A stretch of 64,000 nucleotides of DNA from positions 12,244-76,243 of the forward strand of contig CAZGTB010000006.1 of the NCBI GenBank assembly GCA_964528665.1, given 5' to 3'. A program made the translations under genes and the position numbers. Below, one piece after another: positions 16,621 to 26,239 of this stretch (the first letter of the stretch is position 1; each line of letters starts with the position of its first letter). The stretch is from Syntrophorhabdus sp964528665 (lineage in GTDB: Bacteria > Desulfobacterota > Syntrophorhabdia > Syntrophorhabdales > Syntrophorhabdaceae). The notes below the pieces were generated by a model. It saw nothing but the letters and a program-made list of their open reading frames with translations, did no database searches and had not been told where the DNA came from.

Positions 16621-17919
16621 ATGAAGAATGCCACTCGGACGTATGTAAACAGGTATTTGTATCAGGACGGTATTTCTGCAAAGACAACGCGCCGGTGGGT
16701 GTCTTCCCGTCCACCGATGGCCTTCTATTTGTTTCTAGCATGGACATTTGTTTTGATCGGAAGACCGCAGGACATTTTCACACACTTGGGACCCCTGCGA
16801 CCCGCTTTTGCCCTCGGGCTTATCACGATATTTAGCGTTTTGATACAACGTTCAAGATTCAAAGCACAACCGATCTTAAAAAATACCCAAGTGAAGTTTT
16901 TTGCAACCCTTGTGTGTGTAATGTTTTTGAGCGTTCCCTTCGCATATTACCCCAGCGGCGCTTTAAACTTCCTAGCAACTGTATATATAAATATTATATT
17001 ATTTTTTATTGTATTCTACAAAATAACAGATTCACCCAGGAGAGTCGAACAAGTACTTCTTATTATATGCATAGGAACGGCTCTCTACTCATTTTCTGCA
17101 CTTCAGAAAGGAGTTTCTGTTGGTGTGAATAGACTATCTTTTGGGACCGTCTTTGACCCGAATGATCTTGCCTATTTTACCGTGTCATTACTGCCATTTA
17201 ACTTCCTCTTTTTTGCCAAAACCAACCCATTATGGCAAAGGTTTTTGTGCTCTGCCAACATCGCTATGAGTGTTTTGCTTGTTCTTAGGTCAGGGTCTAG
17301 AGGTGGGATTATTGGTCTTGGTGTTATTATTTTTCTAATGCTTTTTATGCGGACACACACTATAAGAAGATTCTACAAGATCATAATCGTGGTGATGGTC
17401 TTGATTGTAATATCTCTGGGTGCATCTGTGATCGATTTCTCTCGGCTTACAACTGTGGCAGAAATACAGAACGATTATAATATGTGGGATGAGACGGGGC
17501 GAATTGAAGTCTGGAAGAAGGGCCTTGGGCTCATGCTCAGCCATCCGTTCACTGGGGTTGGTATTGCATGCTTTAATGAAGCAATCGGCCGGGAGCGAGT
17601 CGCTCTAGGTTTGCAGGACGTGTGGCAGGCGCCGCACAATCCGTTTGTGCAAATAGGTGCGGAGACAGGAGTCCTCGGGCTCATTCTATTTGCATTGATG
17701 TCCGCAAAAGCATTCATGATTTTCATAAAGGTCAGGCATATGGCGCTTTCCGATGACCTCATAAAAATCAGTGAAATGGCGATGATTGGTTTTGCAGGAC
17801 AATTCGTCAGTTCTATGTTCCTTAGTCAAGCTTACTCCATATATTGGAGTCTATATATAGTGCTATCGGCGGTCCTTTATCGTATGTCCTGCCTGAATAG
17901 CGCCTTAAGTCAAGAATGA
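16621..17919 (+). CDS. O-antigen ligase / Wzy-like polymerase
   Basis: The 432-residue polytopic protein has a central SRGGIIGLGVIIFLM and a periplasmic-loop motif GVGIACFNEAIG..WQAPHNPFVQIGAETGVLGL (H-N-x-x-[VL]), the WaaL/Wzy superfamily signature. It starts with an FVLIGRPQDIF segment like ligases seen in XrtA-type loci. It would polymerise the repeat units or ligate the chain to a carrier. Ligase and polymerase cannot be separated from sequence alone. It is the last gene of the block before an IS remnant. Confidence 0.8.
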   Translation: MKNATRTYVNRYLYQDGISAKTTRRWVSSRPPMAFYLFLAWTFVLIGRPQDIFTHLGPLRPAFALGLITIFSVLIQRSRFKAQPILKNTQVKFFATLVCVMFLSVPFAYYPSGALNFLATVYINIILFFIVFYKITDSPRRVEQVLLIICIGTALYSFSALQKGVSVGVNRLSFGTVFDPNDLAYFTVSLLPFNFLFFAKTNPLWQRFLCSANIAMSVLLVLRSGSRGGIIGLGVIIFLMLFMRTHTIRRFYKIIIVVMVLIVISLGASVIDFSRLTTVAEIQNDYNMWDETGRIEVWKKGLGLMLSHPFTGVGIACFNEAIGRERVALGLQDVWQAPHNPFVQIGAETGVLGLILFALMSAKAFMIFIKVRHMALSDDLIKISEMAMIGFAGQFVSSMFLSQAYSIYWSLYIVLSAVLYRMSCLNSALSQE

Positions 17920-18174
17920 GGTTTCCTTGAATTTCAGCATGCGCTTGGAACATAGAAAGGGCGATTCCCTCCGTTTGAATAGTTTGTCGATGAAATTACG
18001 ATTGGTTTGCTTGAATGTTTTATAAAGTTTCTGATGTTCAAGCCTTTTAAGTCAATTCGAACAAACATTATTGCAGTTTTGGAGAAAGGAATTGAACCCT
18101 GTCAAAATCTGTAATCGTAGTGGTGATTAGTAGCATGACTGAATCAATTTATTATTCCCTCTGTGCCGATATAA

Positions 18175-18540
18175 GTGAGACACTTTCCACCCAATAGTTT
18201 AGACTCTAAGGGCGGGAAGGAGAATGTTATTTTGAAAGAGAAAGGTTCAATGATCGTACACAGTGACACATTAGCAAAGGAGCCGATTATCAAAGCTGTC
18301 CCCGATCAGGAGGTTGCAGAGAAGGCAGTACGCCGGAAGTTTACCGCAGAGTATAAGCTGCGCATCGTCAAAGAGGCAGATGCCTTAACTCAGCCCGGTC
18401 AGATTGGTGCCCTTCTTCGTCGTGAAGGACTCTATTCGTCGAACCTGACGTTATGGAGACGCCAGATCGATGAGGGCCTTGTTCCCAAAAAGAGAGAACC
18501 TGTTGCCAAAAGACCAGATCTGAATGCCCGGCATGAATAG
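18175..18540 (+). pseudogene. IS3-family transposase OrfA fragment
   Basis: The frame contains RRKFTAEYKLRIVKEADALTQPGQIGALLRREGLYSSNLTLWRRQIDEG, the helix-turn-helix of IS3-type OrfA. The natural start is probably ATG 18250 (MIVHSDTLAKEP). The usual leucine zipper is missing after PKKREPVAKR, and no OrfB catalytic domain follows, so the element is dead. It separates the polymerase gene from a GNAT-like gene and is the only classical insertion-sequence trace recognised here. Confidence 0.8.
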
Positions 18541-18656
18541 AGGGGAACGCCAGATTAAATGTTACTGAAAACAAGTAGATCTGGTGTGCGGTACGGAGAG
18601 GTCCTCTGCAAAAGGAACTGTCGTGGGTGCTGTGATAAGAATAAGAAGAGGGTCGA

Positions 18657-19262
18657 ATGATAAATAGGTTGCTCAAAAGGATGAGATGGGCCGATAACAG
18701 CATATTTGAAGGATTCCTTAAGGCCATATATTTTAACATCTTTAAAGTCAACAGATTTGTAATCCATGTGTTACACTTATCGGAGACTGAGATAGAAAAG
18801 CCATCTTTAAACCCTCGGGAATTTGAGTTTAAAGTGGTTGATCATGTCAGCTTGAAACAATACGTTTCAAAAGTATCTGACGCAAATATGCCGCGAGAAT
18901 TTTATATGTATGAAATTGATGGCGTGAACCTTTGTGCTATCATAACAAGAAATGACAAAATTGCTTGGTTTGACTGGATCTACCTTGAGGGCGATAAGAG
19001 CAGATGTTTTAACATCGGGCGACATGAATGTCAAACCAACTACGCTTTCACCTTCCCAGACTCCCGCAACCTCGGCCTCAATCGCCAAGGGCACCTCTAC
19101 ATGTACCAGTGGCTTAAGGAGAGAGGTATAACTAAGATCTTGCATGCCACACATGAGGGAACGCTGTATCAGTTGAAAAGCCTTAGAAAGATTGGAGCTT
19201 TAAAAGAAGTAGGCTTGCTTAAACAGTGGTTCATCTTTCGACCAAAGTTTAAAGCACGTTAA
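18657..19262 (+). CDS. Possible GNAT-fold protein, unassigned
   Basis: The 201-residue protein shows a late GNAT-like pattern, CQTNYAFTFPDSRNLGLNRQGHLYMYQWLKERGITKILHATHEGTLYQLKSLRKIGA, where a substrate-binding strand, an acetyl-CoA-loop-like stretch and a C-terminal helix would be expected. The N-terminal half (LSETEIEKPSLNPREFEFKVVDHVSLKQYV) is not recognised. No signal peptide. It follows an IS3 remnant and precedes a gene-poor stretch. A GNAT assignment is a guess from pattern. Confidence 0.55.
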   Translation: MINRLLKRMRWADNSIFEGFLKAIYFNIFKVNRFVIHVLHLSETEIEKPSLNPREFEFKVVDHVSLKQYVSKVSDANMPREFYMYEIDGVNLCAIITRNDKIAWFDWIYLEGDKSRCFNIGRHECQTNYAFTFPDSRNLGLNRQGHLYMYQWLKERGITKILHATHEGTLYQLKSLRKIGALKEVGLLKQWFIFRPKFKAR

Positions 19263-19906
19263 GGTCTTGAATTGTTTTATCGGGTTGGCCTAAGACCATG
19301 ACGTGACCAAAAATAACGGGCTGCGTACAATGGACTACAGGAATTGATGAGAATGATGGCAGGGAAGAAGGACCTTCCTTCATTCGAAATGCATGGAGTA
19401 GATGGCGTTAGATGATGTGTTCGCATCAGGGGAGGAGATCGAATAGAGCACATGTCCTCTGTTTCCTTCAAAGGAGATAGGGGTGGATGATTCAACCTGG
19501 CCAAGGATGAGACTCACGCCAGTTGCGTCTTTACTTTTCTCGTATTGAGAGGTGTGGCTTTTTCCTAGGGTTCTAGTGGCTTCTGCGGATTGAACTATCG
19601 ACCACTTCTGATGCATGTCCATGAGAAAAAGGCTTTTGTGCTTGATAGTAGGAAAAACAACAAAAAAAGGTGAACCCTATCGGCACGCTTACGCAGTGGT
19701 TTCTGTACCGACTAAGGTACGGGAAATGAAAACACGCTTGGCAATAAGAAAGCGGGGCACAAGGCGGTCGAAGTTTAGGTGGACTGATTTGATGGGGAGG
19801 ACGAGCGCCCAAAGAGTCAGAGACCGCAAGACTGAAGAAGCTGCTTGGTCAGAATAAAAAGAATCAAGATTTTTTGTCTTTTCAAGGGGAGGCTCAGGAC
19901 TCAGAA
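19263..19906 (+). other. Gap without a recognised gene
   Basis: About 640 bases separate the GNAT-like gene from the next glycosyltransferase. Short frames exist on both strands (for example 19615-19857 plus), but none resembles a known family, and base use is unlike the neighbouring genes. It may be debris of a mobile gene linked to the IS3 remnant at 18.2-18.5 kb. GGGGAGG near 19885 serves as the SD for the next gene. Confidence 0.4.
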
Positions 19907-21055
19907 GTGAAAAAAGTCGGACTCATTCTAACCCCTGTCGAATTCGGAGGAGCCGAAAAAGTCAGCTTGACCCTCCTCAAACATATCAACAGAGAGGAAT
20001 TTAGTCTGCGTCCGATCGTTCTGAATCGACCCTGGGAAGAGGAGAACTTTTTTCTGAAGGGACTGGAGACTGAGGGCTACGACTATGTGACGATCCCGGT
20101 CGCTTTGTATGAGAGGAGCGAGAGGAGGGACTATTTAAGGGTGATGAGATGCCTCAAGGTCCTATGGTCAATTGCGAAAAGGGAACGTTTTGATTTAATC
20201 CACACAAACGGATATTTTGCCGATATTATAGCGGTTCCTGTAGCGAGAATATTGGGGATGCCTACAATCTCCACGTGCCATGGTTTTATATCAAACGATA
20301 CGAAATTAGGAATATACAATTCATTGGACCGCACTGCCTTGCGCTTTGCCCATAAGATCATTGCTGTATCCAAGGATATCAAAGAGCTCTTAGTAAAGGT
20401 CGGAATTAAGGATTCTATTGTTGAAGTAATTCAGAATAGTGTGGCAATTGAAAATGACCCCATGATTTTAAGTAGAAGTAGAAAACAAATTCGTTCGATA
20501 CTTAATTTGGAGGAAAATGAATTTGTTTTAGGTTATGTAGGCAGACTGAGTGAAGAAAAGGGGATAAGATTTCTCATCGAGGCTATGCTGTTATTGAACG
20601 AAGCCGATGTTCCGGCCAGGCTATTGCTGATCGGAGATGGGCCCCAGAGGCTACAGTTAGAACGATTAACAGAGGAGAAATCTTTAAAAAAACAGGTAAT
20701 TTTTGCCGGTTTTCAAAGTCAGATAGAGAAATGGCTACCGGCACTTGACGTTTTCGTTTTGCCATCGCTAACTGAAGGTACACCAATGGCCATGCTTGAA
20801 GCTATGGCTCAAGGCCTACCAGTAATTGCATCCAGTGTGGGTGGCATACCTTCTATCATCCGTTCAGGCCACAATGGAATACTCATCCAATCAGCGAATG
20901 CGAAAGAGACTGCCCAAGCCATCTGTGACCTCCGTGGGAACCAGGTCTTGCGGGTTAATTTAGGCAGCGAGGCGAAAAAGACCGTACAGGAGAAGTTCAA
21001 TGTGGCCGATTGGGCAAGAAAAATTGAAGCAGTATATCTTAACCTCCTCAACTGA
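19907..21055 (+). CDS. Family 4 glycosyltransferase
   Basis: The GT-B protein has an N-terminal EFGGAEKVSLTLLKHINREEF (acceptor-side glycine-rich loop), DLIHTNGYFADIIAVPVARI, GYVGRLSEEKGIRFLIEAM and VFVLPSLTEGTPMAMLEAMAQGLPVIASSVGGIPSII, the E-x7-E nucleotide-sugar site of GT4. It is a retaining, cytoplasmic glycosyltransferase for the repeat unit. GTG 19907 is preferred to the upstream TTG at 19874 because similarity begins at VKKVGLIL and GGGGAGG lies before it. Confidence 0.85.
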   Translation: MKKVGLILTPVEFGGAEKVSLTLLKHINREEFSLRPIVLNRPWEEENFFLKGLETEGYDYVTIPVALYERSERRDYLRVMRCLKVLWSIAKRERFDLIHTNGYFADIIAVPVARILGMPTISTCHGFISNDTKLGIYNSLDRTALRFAHKIIAVSKDIKELLVKVGIKDSIVEVIQNSVAIENDPMILSRSRKQIRSILNLEENEFVLGYVGRLSEEKGIRFLIEAMLLLNEADVPARLLLIGDGPQRLQLERLTEEKSLKKQVIFAGFQSQIEKWLPALDVFVLPSLTEGTPMAMLEAMAQGLPVIASSVGGIPSIIRSGHNGILIQSANAKETAQAICDLRGNQVLRVNLGSEAKKTVQEKFNVADWARKIEAVYLNLLN

Positions 21056-21066
21056 GACTTGATCTG

Positions 21067-22254
21067 ATGCATCTTCTCCAATACATATTACTTGGCTTCG
21101 GAATGTATCTGAGTCTTTATGTCACTTATACCTTGGTGCTTATTCTAATCCACTTTTTCGTCAAAGAGCAAAGCCATATCATGCCCGAGCCAAAAACGCG
21201 TTTTGCAGTCATCATGCCGGCTCATAATGAGGAGTTGCTCTTGGAAAGGCTTTTGGATAGTGTCACTCGACAAGATTATCCCAGCAATATGATCAAACTG
21301 ATTGTTGTCGCTGATAATTGCTGTGATGAGACGGCAGCCATTGGGCGTGCAAATGGAGCTTTTGTGTTGGAACGCTGCAATCTTCAACTCCGCGGAAAGG
21401 GTTATGCCATAAAGTATGCCTTAGAGAACATTAACCTCGATGAACACAATGCCATTTTCATCGTGGATGCAGACAGTATTGTGGAGGAAAGCACATTTAG
21501 GCAATTGGATTTGGCAATTACGGATGGCGCGAGAATTATTCAGTGCTACAATGGTATTGCCAATCCGGATGACAGTTGGTTTACTCGTCTCATGGATGTA
21601 TCGAGAACCATTGGTAATGAGATTTTGGAGCCTGCCAAAGAAAAGATCAATCTTTCATCGCATTTAATGGGTAACGGCATGTGTTTTGTCAATGATGTAG
21701 TTTCCAGGTATGGATGGGATGCCTTCTCGGTAGGAGAGGACTGGGAATATTATGCCAGAACAGTACTACAGGGTGAGCGCATCGCTTTTGTAAACAAAGC
21801 CCGTGTATACCATAGAGAGTCTGTTGACCTCAAACAGGCCACCTCTCAAAGACTAAGATGGTCAAGTGGCCGATTCGCAATTGCAGTAAAATATGGCTCA
21901 CGATTGTTCCTAAATGGATTGACAAGCCGAAGTCTGTTAAAAATTGACGCAGCCCTCCCATTGGTCTTTCCAAATCCTTCCCTTGGAATCAGTCTAACAC
22001 TTTTATTTCTGATGTTTGGTCTGTTCTATCCTTTTCCTGCACATAAAGGATTTTTTCTAAGTTGGTTTGCCGTATTGGGTATCTTGCAAGCTGCAGTTTT
22101 TCTTATCGGGATTTTATACACGAACAATAAGAAAAAGAAATTAATGGCTCTGTTCTTGGCCCCAATTTTCTTGATATGGAAATCCGGGCTTGATCTCTTG
22201 TCGATTGCTGGGATTGGAAGAAAATTCTGGGTGAGGACAGAGCGTAAGCTATAA
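21067..22254 (+). CDS. Membrane-bound family 2 glycosyltransferase
   Basis: The 395-residue protein has an N-terminal TM segment, a GT-A domain (FAVIMPAHNEELLLERLLDSV, FIVDADSIVEE with DxD) and QRLRW, the Q-x-x-R-W motif of processive or membrane-embedded GT2s such as hyaluronan or cellulose synthase-like enzymes, then two or three C-terminal TM segments. It may start the glycan on polyprenyl phosphate or extend it at the membrane. It follows the GT4 gene by 11 bases, in operon arrangement. Confidence 0.85.
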   Translation: MHLLQYILLGFGMYLSLYVTYTLVLILIHFFVKEQSHIMPEPKTRFAVIMPAHNEELLLERLLDSVTRQDYPSNMIKLIVVADNCCDETAAIGRANGAFVLERCNLQLRGKGYAIKYALENINLDEHNAIFIVDADSIVEESTFRQLDLAITDGARIIQCYNGIANPDDSWFTRLMDVSRTIGNEILEPAKEKINLSSHLMGNGMCFVNDVVSRYGWDAFSVGEDWEYYARTVLQGERIAFVNKARVYHRESVDLKQATSQRLRWSSGRFAIAVKYGSRLFLNGLTSRSLLKIDAALPLVFPNPSLGISLTLLFLMFGLFYPFPAHKGFFLSWFAVLGILQAAVFLIGILYTNNKKKKLMALFLAPIFLIWKSGLDLLSIAGIGRKFWVRTERKL

Positions 22255-22257
22255 CCT

Positions 22258-22821
22258 GTGAGAGATTCGATGTGTCAATCAGATCAGCTCGGAACGTTTG
22301 ATAAGGTGGTGCGAGGTTTTTGGTGGTTGCTTTACTATCTTCTTGCACGGCACCTTCCTCGTTCAAATGCCAGGTATTCTTTTTTTTCAAGGCAAATAAG
22401 ATCGTTTATCTTGAAAAGGCTCTTCCGAAAACTCGGGCGTAACGTGAACATTGAACCAAAGGTAAATTTCTATAATATGTCTCAATCGGAAATCGGGGAT
22501 TACTCAGGAATAGGAATGTATTCAGCCATCGATACCGTGAAAATCGGTCGTGACGTGATGATTGGCGAGGGACTGGTTGCAATCAGCAGAAATCATGAAT
22601 TTGCTGATCCAGGAAAGCCAATGAGGCTGCAAGGCTTCCAGGAGGATAGACCGATAGTTATTGAAGATGATGTATGGATTGGAGCCAGAGTAATATTGCT
22701 GCCAGGGATTCGCATCGGAAAAGGCTCGGTGATCGGGGCCGGCTCAGTGGTTACGAAAAACGTATCTCCATATATAATAGTGGGTGGTAATCCTGCGAAG
22801 AAGATTGGAGAAAGAGGCTAG
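22258..22821 (+). CDS. WbbJ/WcaF-type hexapeptide acyltransferase
   Basis: The 187-residue protein has IVIEDDVWIGARVILLPGIRIGKGSVIGAGSVVTKNVSPYIIVGGNPAKKIGER, a textbook C-terminal hexapeptide module, and ISRNHEFADPGKPM with the catalytic His. It likely O-acetylates the glycan. GTG 22258 is the longest start; ATG 22270 is possible. A decayed partial copy of its 3' half lies at 24790-24890, so it was once duplicated. Confidence 0.85.
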   Translation: MRDSMCQSDQLGTFDKVVRGFWWLLYYLLARHLPRSNARYSFFSRQIRSFILKRLFRKLGRNVNIEPKVNFYNMSQSEIGDYSGIGMYSAIDTVKIGRDVMIGEGLVAISRNHEFADPGKPMRLQGFQEDRPIVIEDDVWIGARVILLPGIRIGKGSVIGAGSVVTKNVSPYIIVGGNPAKKIGERG

Positions 22822-23035
22822 TTTGGACAGATGTAACATTTTTTATACTGGTCAACGGCTTATAAAACGTAATTGGTCCTCCATCGAGACTCGCAGAACT
22901 GTTTTTTTGTTTTGTTTATTGGTGTGTTTATGAACTGTTGCTTGATGCATACAGAAAAAGAAGAATTTAAAAGAGCCTGTGGAGATCTTCTCGGACTAGT
23001 CCGGGAGAAAACGCTCAGGCTGGGAGAATGTAAAG

Positions 23036-24745
23036 ATGTCTCAGAATGAATTTAGAGTGGTTGTATTGACTGCCTTTGACAAGAGATGGACATGTGATGT
23101 GATTTTAAGGTTGATCCATTTGCCAAACGTCAAGATTGTGGGAATCCTGCTGGATCGACAGCCCCAATCCTTCCGAAGACGTTTACGCAATTTGAGATAT
23201 AATATAAAACGAGAAGGGTTTGCATGCCTGTGTTTTCGGGCACTGGACTTTATTGAGACTTTTCTCGATAAGGTATCGGAAAGCATTATAGACAAGGAAG
23301 AGTGTTGGGGCCTTTTGAGAAGCTCGTTCCCCGATCGACCCCTCGCCTTAGCTGACTTAAACACACGATATAATCTGCCACTGTATGAAGTGTCAAATCT
23401 GAATAGCCCACATGCTATCGAGCTATTGAGAGGATTGAATGCGGACTTGGGGGTTGTTTTGGGGACGAGAGTTCTAAAGCGATGTGTTTTTTCGATCCCT
23501 CGGATAGGTTGTATCAACCTCCATAAAGGAAAAGTTCCCGAATACAGAGGCATGCCTCCCGGATTCTGGGAACTTTATGAGTCCCAGGCTGCTGCAGGGG
23601 TTACGGTGCATTTTATTGACGACGGCTTAGATACCGGCGATATAGTCGGGGAAGCTGAAGTCAGCATTCATGGAGCAGATACCACAACAACACTCGAAAA
23701 AAAGCTTGACATATGCGGGGGCGAGCTATTGGCCTCATGTGTGTTAGCTTTAGCGAACGGGACAGCTACGCTCCGGAGACAGTCAGTATCGAACTTCAAA
23801 CCAAAGACTTCGCCTACTTGGCATCAAAGATCGCAACTTGACAAGAAGCTGGGCCTTCCATCGAGGGAACGTAAGATATTAAAGAACATAGGTAAGACGC
23901 TGGCCTACCTCGCAATGTACTATGGAGGTCTGTTTCAATTCGTAAGGTTTCTGCGAACAAAAATGAGATCCGGTCGAGCATGCGCGATTCTATATCATCG
24001 TGTTAATGACTTAACTGAGGATGCTCTTACAACCAGTATTCAGCGATTTGCTGAACACATGGTGACGCTAAGAAGGTACTATTCGGTAATAGCCTCCTCG
24101 GAACTTACAAGAAAAATCTTTTCTGGCGAGAGATTATCAGATCATAGCGTGGTCATACACTTCGACGATTGCTATCGAGATGTGTACAAAAGTGCGGCCC
24201 CAGTTTTGGCCTATCTTAAATTTCCTGCTTGCTGTTTTGTGTCGTCAGGCTATCTCGACACGGAGCGAGTATTTCTTCATGACAATCTTGCCTGTCCCTT
24301 TTCTTTGGAACAATTGAGAAGTGATGAGTTGAAAGTTTTGGTCCAGACGAACTTTGAAATAGGGGCACATACCGTGAATCATATCGATCTAGGCAAGTGC
24401 GACTATGAAACTGCTGAGTTTGAGGTTTTTCAGAGTAAGAAAGAACTTGAAGCAGTTGTCGGTAGACACATTACATTGTTTTCTTATCCTTTTGGCAAGA
24501 GTAACAATATTAATAGTCAGTCGGCTAACATTGTTCAAAGAGCAGGCTATACGGCAATGTTCTCAGCCTATGGGGGTTACATGACAAACAGATCCGACTT
24601 GTTTAACTTGCGAAGAATAGGTGCAACTAGCAATCATAGACCAATTGACTTGCTCATGGAAATCGAGGGCCTCTCATTCTCGGCCCTTAAAGGCAGGTTC
24701 GCCGTCATGGTGAACCGCCTAAGAACTGGCAAGGTCAGCAAATAA
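23036..24745 (+). CDS. Fusion of a formyltransferase and a polysaccharide deacetylase
   Basis: Residues 1-280 form a methionyl-tRNA formyltransferase-like domain with INLHKGKVPEYRG (Asn161 and His163 positions) and DDGLDTGDI (Asp199), the Asn-His-Asp set used with formyl-tetrahydrofolate. Residues 310-540 form a CE4 deacetylase with AILYHRV, HFDDCYRD (375-382), GAHTVNHIDL (H445, H449) and YPFGK. One chain could remove an N-acetyl group and formylate the exposed amine, as occurs on formamido sugars. That combination is inferred; each domain is confidently recognised. GGGAG precedes the ATG. A palindrome GGACTAGTCC lies about 40 bases upstream. Confidence 0.85.
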   Translation: MSQNEFRVVVLTAFDKRWTCDVILRLIHLPNVKIVGILLDRQPQSFRRRLRNLRYNIKREGFACLCFRALDFIETFLDKVSESIIDKEECWGLLRSSFPDRPLALADLNTRYNLPLYEVSNLNSPHAIELLRGLNADLGVVLGTRVLKRCVFSIPRIGCINLHKGKVPEYRGMPPGFWELYESQAAAGVTVHFIDDGLDTGDIVGEAEVSIHGADTTTTLEKKLDICGGELLASCVLALANGTATLRRQSVSNFKPKTSPTWHQRSQLDKKLGLPSRERKILKNIGKTLAYLAMYYGGLFQFVRFLRTKMRSGRACAILYHRVNDLTEDALTTSIQRFAEHMVTLRRYYSVIASSELTRKIFSGERLSDHSVVIHFDDCYRDVYKSAAPVLAYLKFPACCFVSSGYLDTERVFLHDNLACPFSLEQLRSDELKVLVQTNFEIGAHTVNHIDLGKCDYETAEFEVFQSKKELEAVVGRHITLFSYPFGKSNNINSQSANIVQRAGYTAMFSAYGGYMTNRSDLFNLRRIGATSNHRPIDLLMEIEGLSFSALKGRFAVMVNRLRTGKVSK

Positions 24746-24789
24746 TGTGAAATCAACTGAGATTGGCCTGGGTATCTGACAAACGGGTT

Positions 24790-24890
24790 GATGTATGGAT
24801 TAGAGTTGGAGTCCTATTAATTCCAGGGATTCGTATTGGAAAGGGCCCAATGATAACGAAAGCGTATCTCCATATAAGATCGAGGACCGT
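24790..24890 (+). pseudogene. Fragment of a hexapeptide acyltransferase, decayed copy of 22258-22821
   Basis: GATGTATGGATT, CCAGGGATTCG, ATTGGAAAGGG and CGTATCTCCATATA line up in order with 22671-22790 of the upstream acyltransferase gene, with substitutions and a deletion of about 20 bases. The frame is broken and no start exists. It sits between the fusion gene and a GT4 gene. Confidence 0.7.
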
Positions 24891-24922
24891 AGCCTTTCAA
24901 GAATTGTGAACAGAAAAATCTG

Positions 24923-26089
24923 ATGTCTGATGACGGTGATATCAACACCTTGTTTGTTTTGCCACAGCTCGTGTGGGGCGGATCTGAAACCTTAGTGTAC
25001 AACCTTGCTAAGACAATGAACCGCAACAGATTCAGTCCTTCAGTGGTCTATCTCAGTTCCCATGGAAGTGAAGCATTGATCGAGGAATTTGAGAAGAATC
25101 GTGTCCAGGTTTTTAATATCCCCAAGACAGCAAACATAGACTTCGGCGTGATGAGGAAATTAGCGAGGAAAGTTGTAGATCACCGGATCAAGATAATCAA
25201 CGCCCATCACTTTATTTCAATGTTCTATGGTTTTCACGCCTGTAAGAAAAATAAACAAACTGGGCTTATTTACACGGAGCATTCGAGGTGGGAAGTTGAG
25301 CGTATTCCGTTTAAATGGCGGATTTTAGGTCATTATCTTTTGAATCAAATAGACGGAATAGTCGCGGTCTCTGATGAGATCGCTGAGGCAATCCAGAAGA
25401 AATTCTTCTTGAAAAGATCCAAAATAACGACAATTGAAAACGGAGTAGATTTGGCTCGATTTGGTCGCATATATGATAGAACGGCATTACGAAGCAGATT
25501 CGGCATAAGCGCCGATGAAATCGTCATCGGGATGATTGCTAACTTCCGAAAAATAAAGAACCACATATTTCTCTTAAAGGCTTTTAGGGCTCTTATCGAC
25601 GAGTACACGGGCCTAAAATTGATGCTTGTGGGGCAAGGCTTTGAAGGTGACCCCGAAGGCTCCGAGAGTGAGATCAGAGAGTTTGTGAAGAATAATTCGA
25701 TGGGTGAAAGTGTATTGTTCATGGGATACAGGACGGATATACCGGAACTTCTAGCCATAGCGGATATCTTTTGTTTAACATCGCTGAATGAAGGCTTGCC
25801 TATCAGCCTCATTGAGGCCATGGCCGCTGGTCTTCCCGTAGTAGGGACAGACGTTGATGGAATACGAACAATTGTAAAACACGGACATAATGGATTTCTT
25901 GTAGACCCATCTGATGAGGCGAGCTTGAATAAAGCGCTTCGAGCACTCCTGTGTGACGCCGAAACAAGAATGATGTTTGGAAAGGTTTCCCGACAATTTG
26001 CGAACAAGTCATATTCAATTGAGCATTGCGCAGAACAATACCAAGATGTTTTTTTAAGAGTGTATACTGAACGACACAAAAATATGTAA
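24923..26089 (+). CDS. Family 4 glycosyltransferase
   Basis: The 388-residue GT-B protein has LPQLVWGGSETLVYNLAKTMNRNRF at the start, IYTEHSRWEVERIP, IGMIANFRKIKNHIFLLKAF and ICLTSLNEGLPISLIEAMAAGLPVVGTDVDGIRTIV with the E-x7-E site. It adds one sugar to the lipid-linked intermediate. It is a paralogue of the GT4 at 19907-21055; different acceptor loops suggest a different linkage. Confidence 0.85.
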   Translation: MSDDGDINTLFVLPQLVWGGSETLVYNLAKTMNRNRFSPSVVYLSSHGSEALIEEFEKNRVQVFNIPKTANIDFGVMRKLARKVVDHRIKIINAHHFISMFYGFHACKKNKQTGLIYTEHSRWEVERIPFKWRILGHYLLNQIDGIVAVSDEIAEAIQKKFFLKRSKITTIENGVDLARFGRIYDRTALRSRFGISADEIVIGMIANFRKIKNHIFLLKAFRALIDEYTGLKLMLVGQGFEGDPEGSESEIREFVKNNSMGESVLFMGYRTDIPELLAIADIFCLTSLNEGLPISLIEAMAAGLPVVGTDVDGIRTIVKHGHNGFLVDPSDEASLNKALRALLCDAETRMMFGKVSRQFANKSYSIEHCAEQYQDVFLRVYTERHKNM

Positions 26090-26239
26090 GACTTTGAAAT
26101 TGAAATGCTTCGCTAACCATTTGGTAAACGTTCCAGTGCGTTCGTATCATTCCGTTCCACGAAGATCTCTATCGCCAAAGGCAGATAGGGCATATACATT
26201 ATACGAATTCTTTATATTTTTGGAGGTTTGCTGGATTAA

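Noticed and set aside
18175..18540. Complete insertion sequence
   Set aside because: Only part of OrfA is present; no OrfB and no defined inverted-repeat ends were found.
19615..19857. 80-residue ORF on the plus strand
   Set aside because: No family resemblance, no SD, and odd basic composition; likely chance frame in a gene-poor gap.
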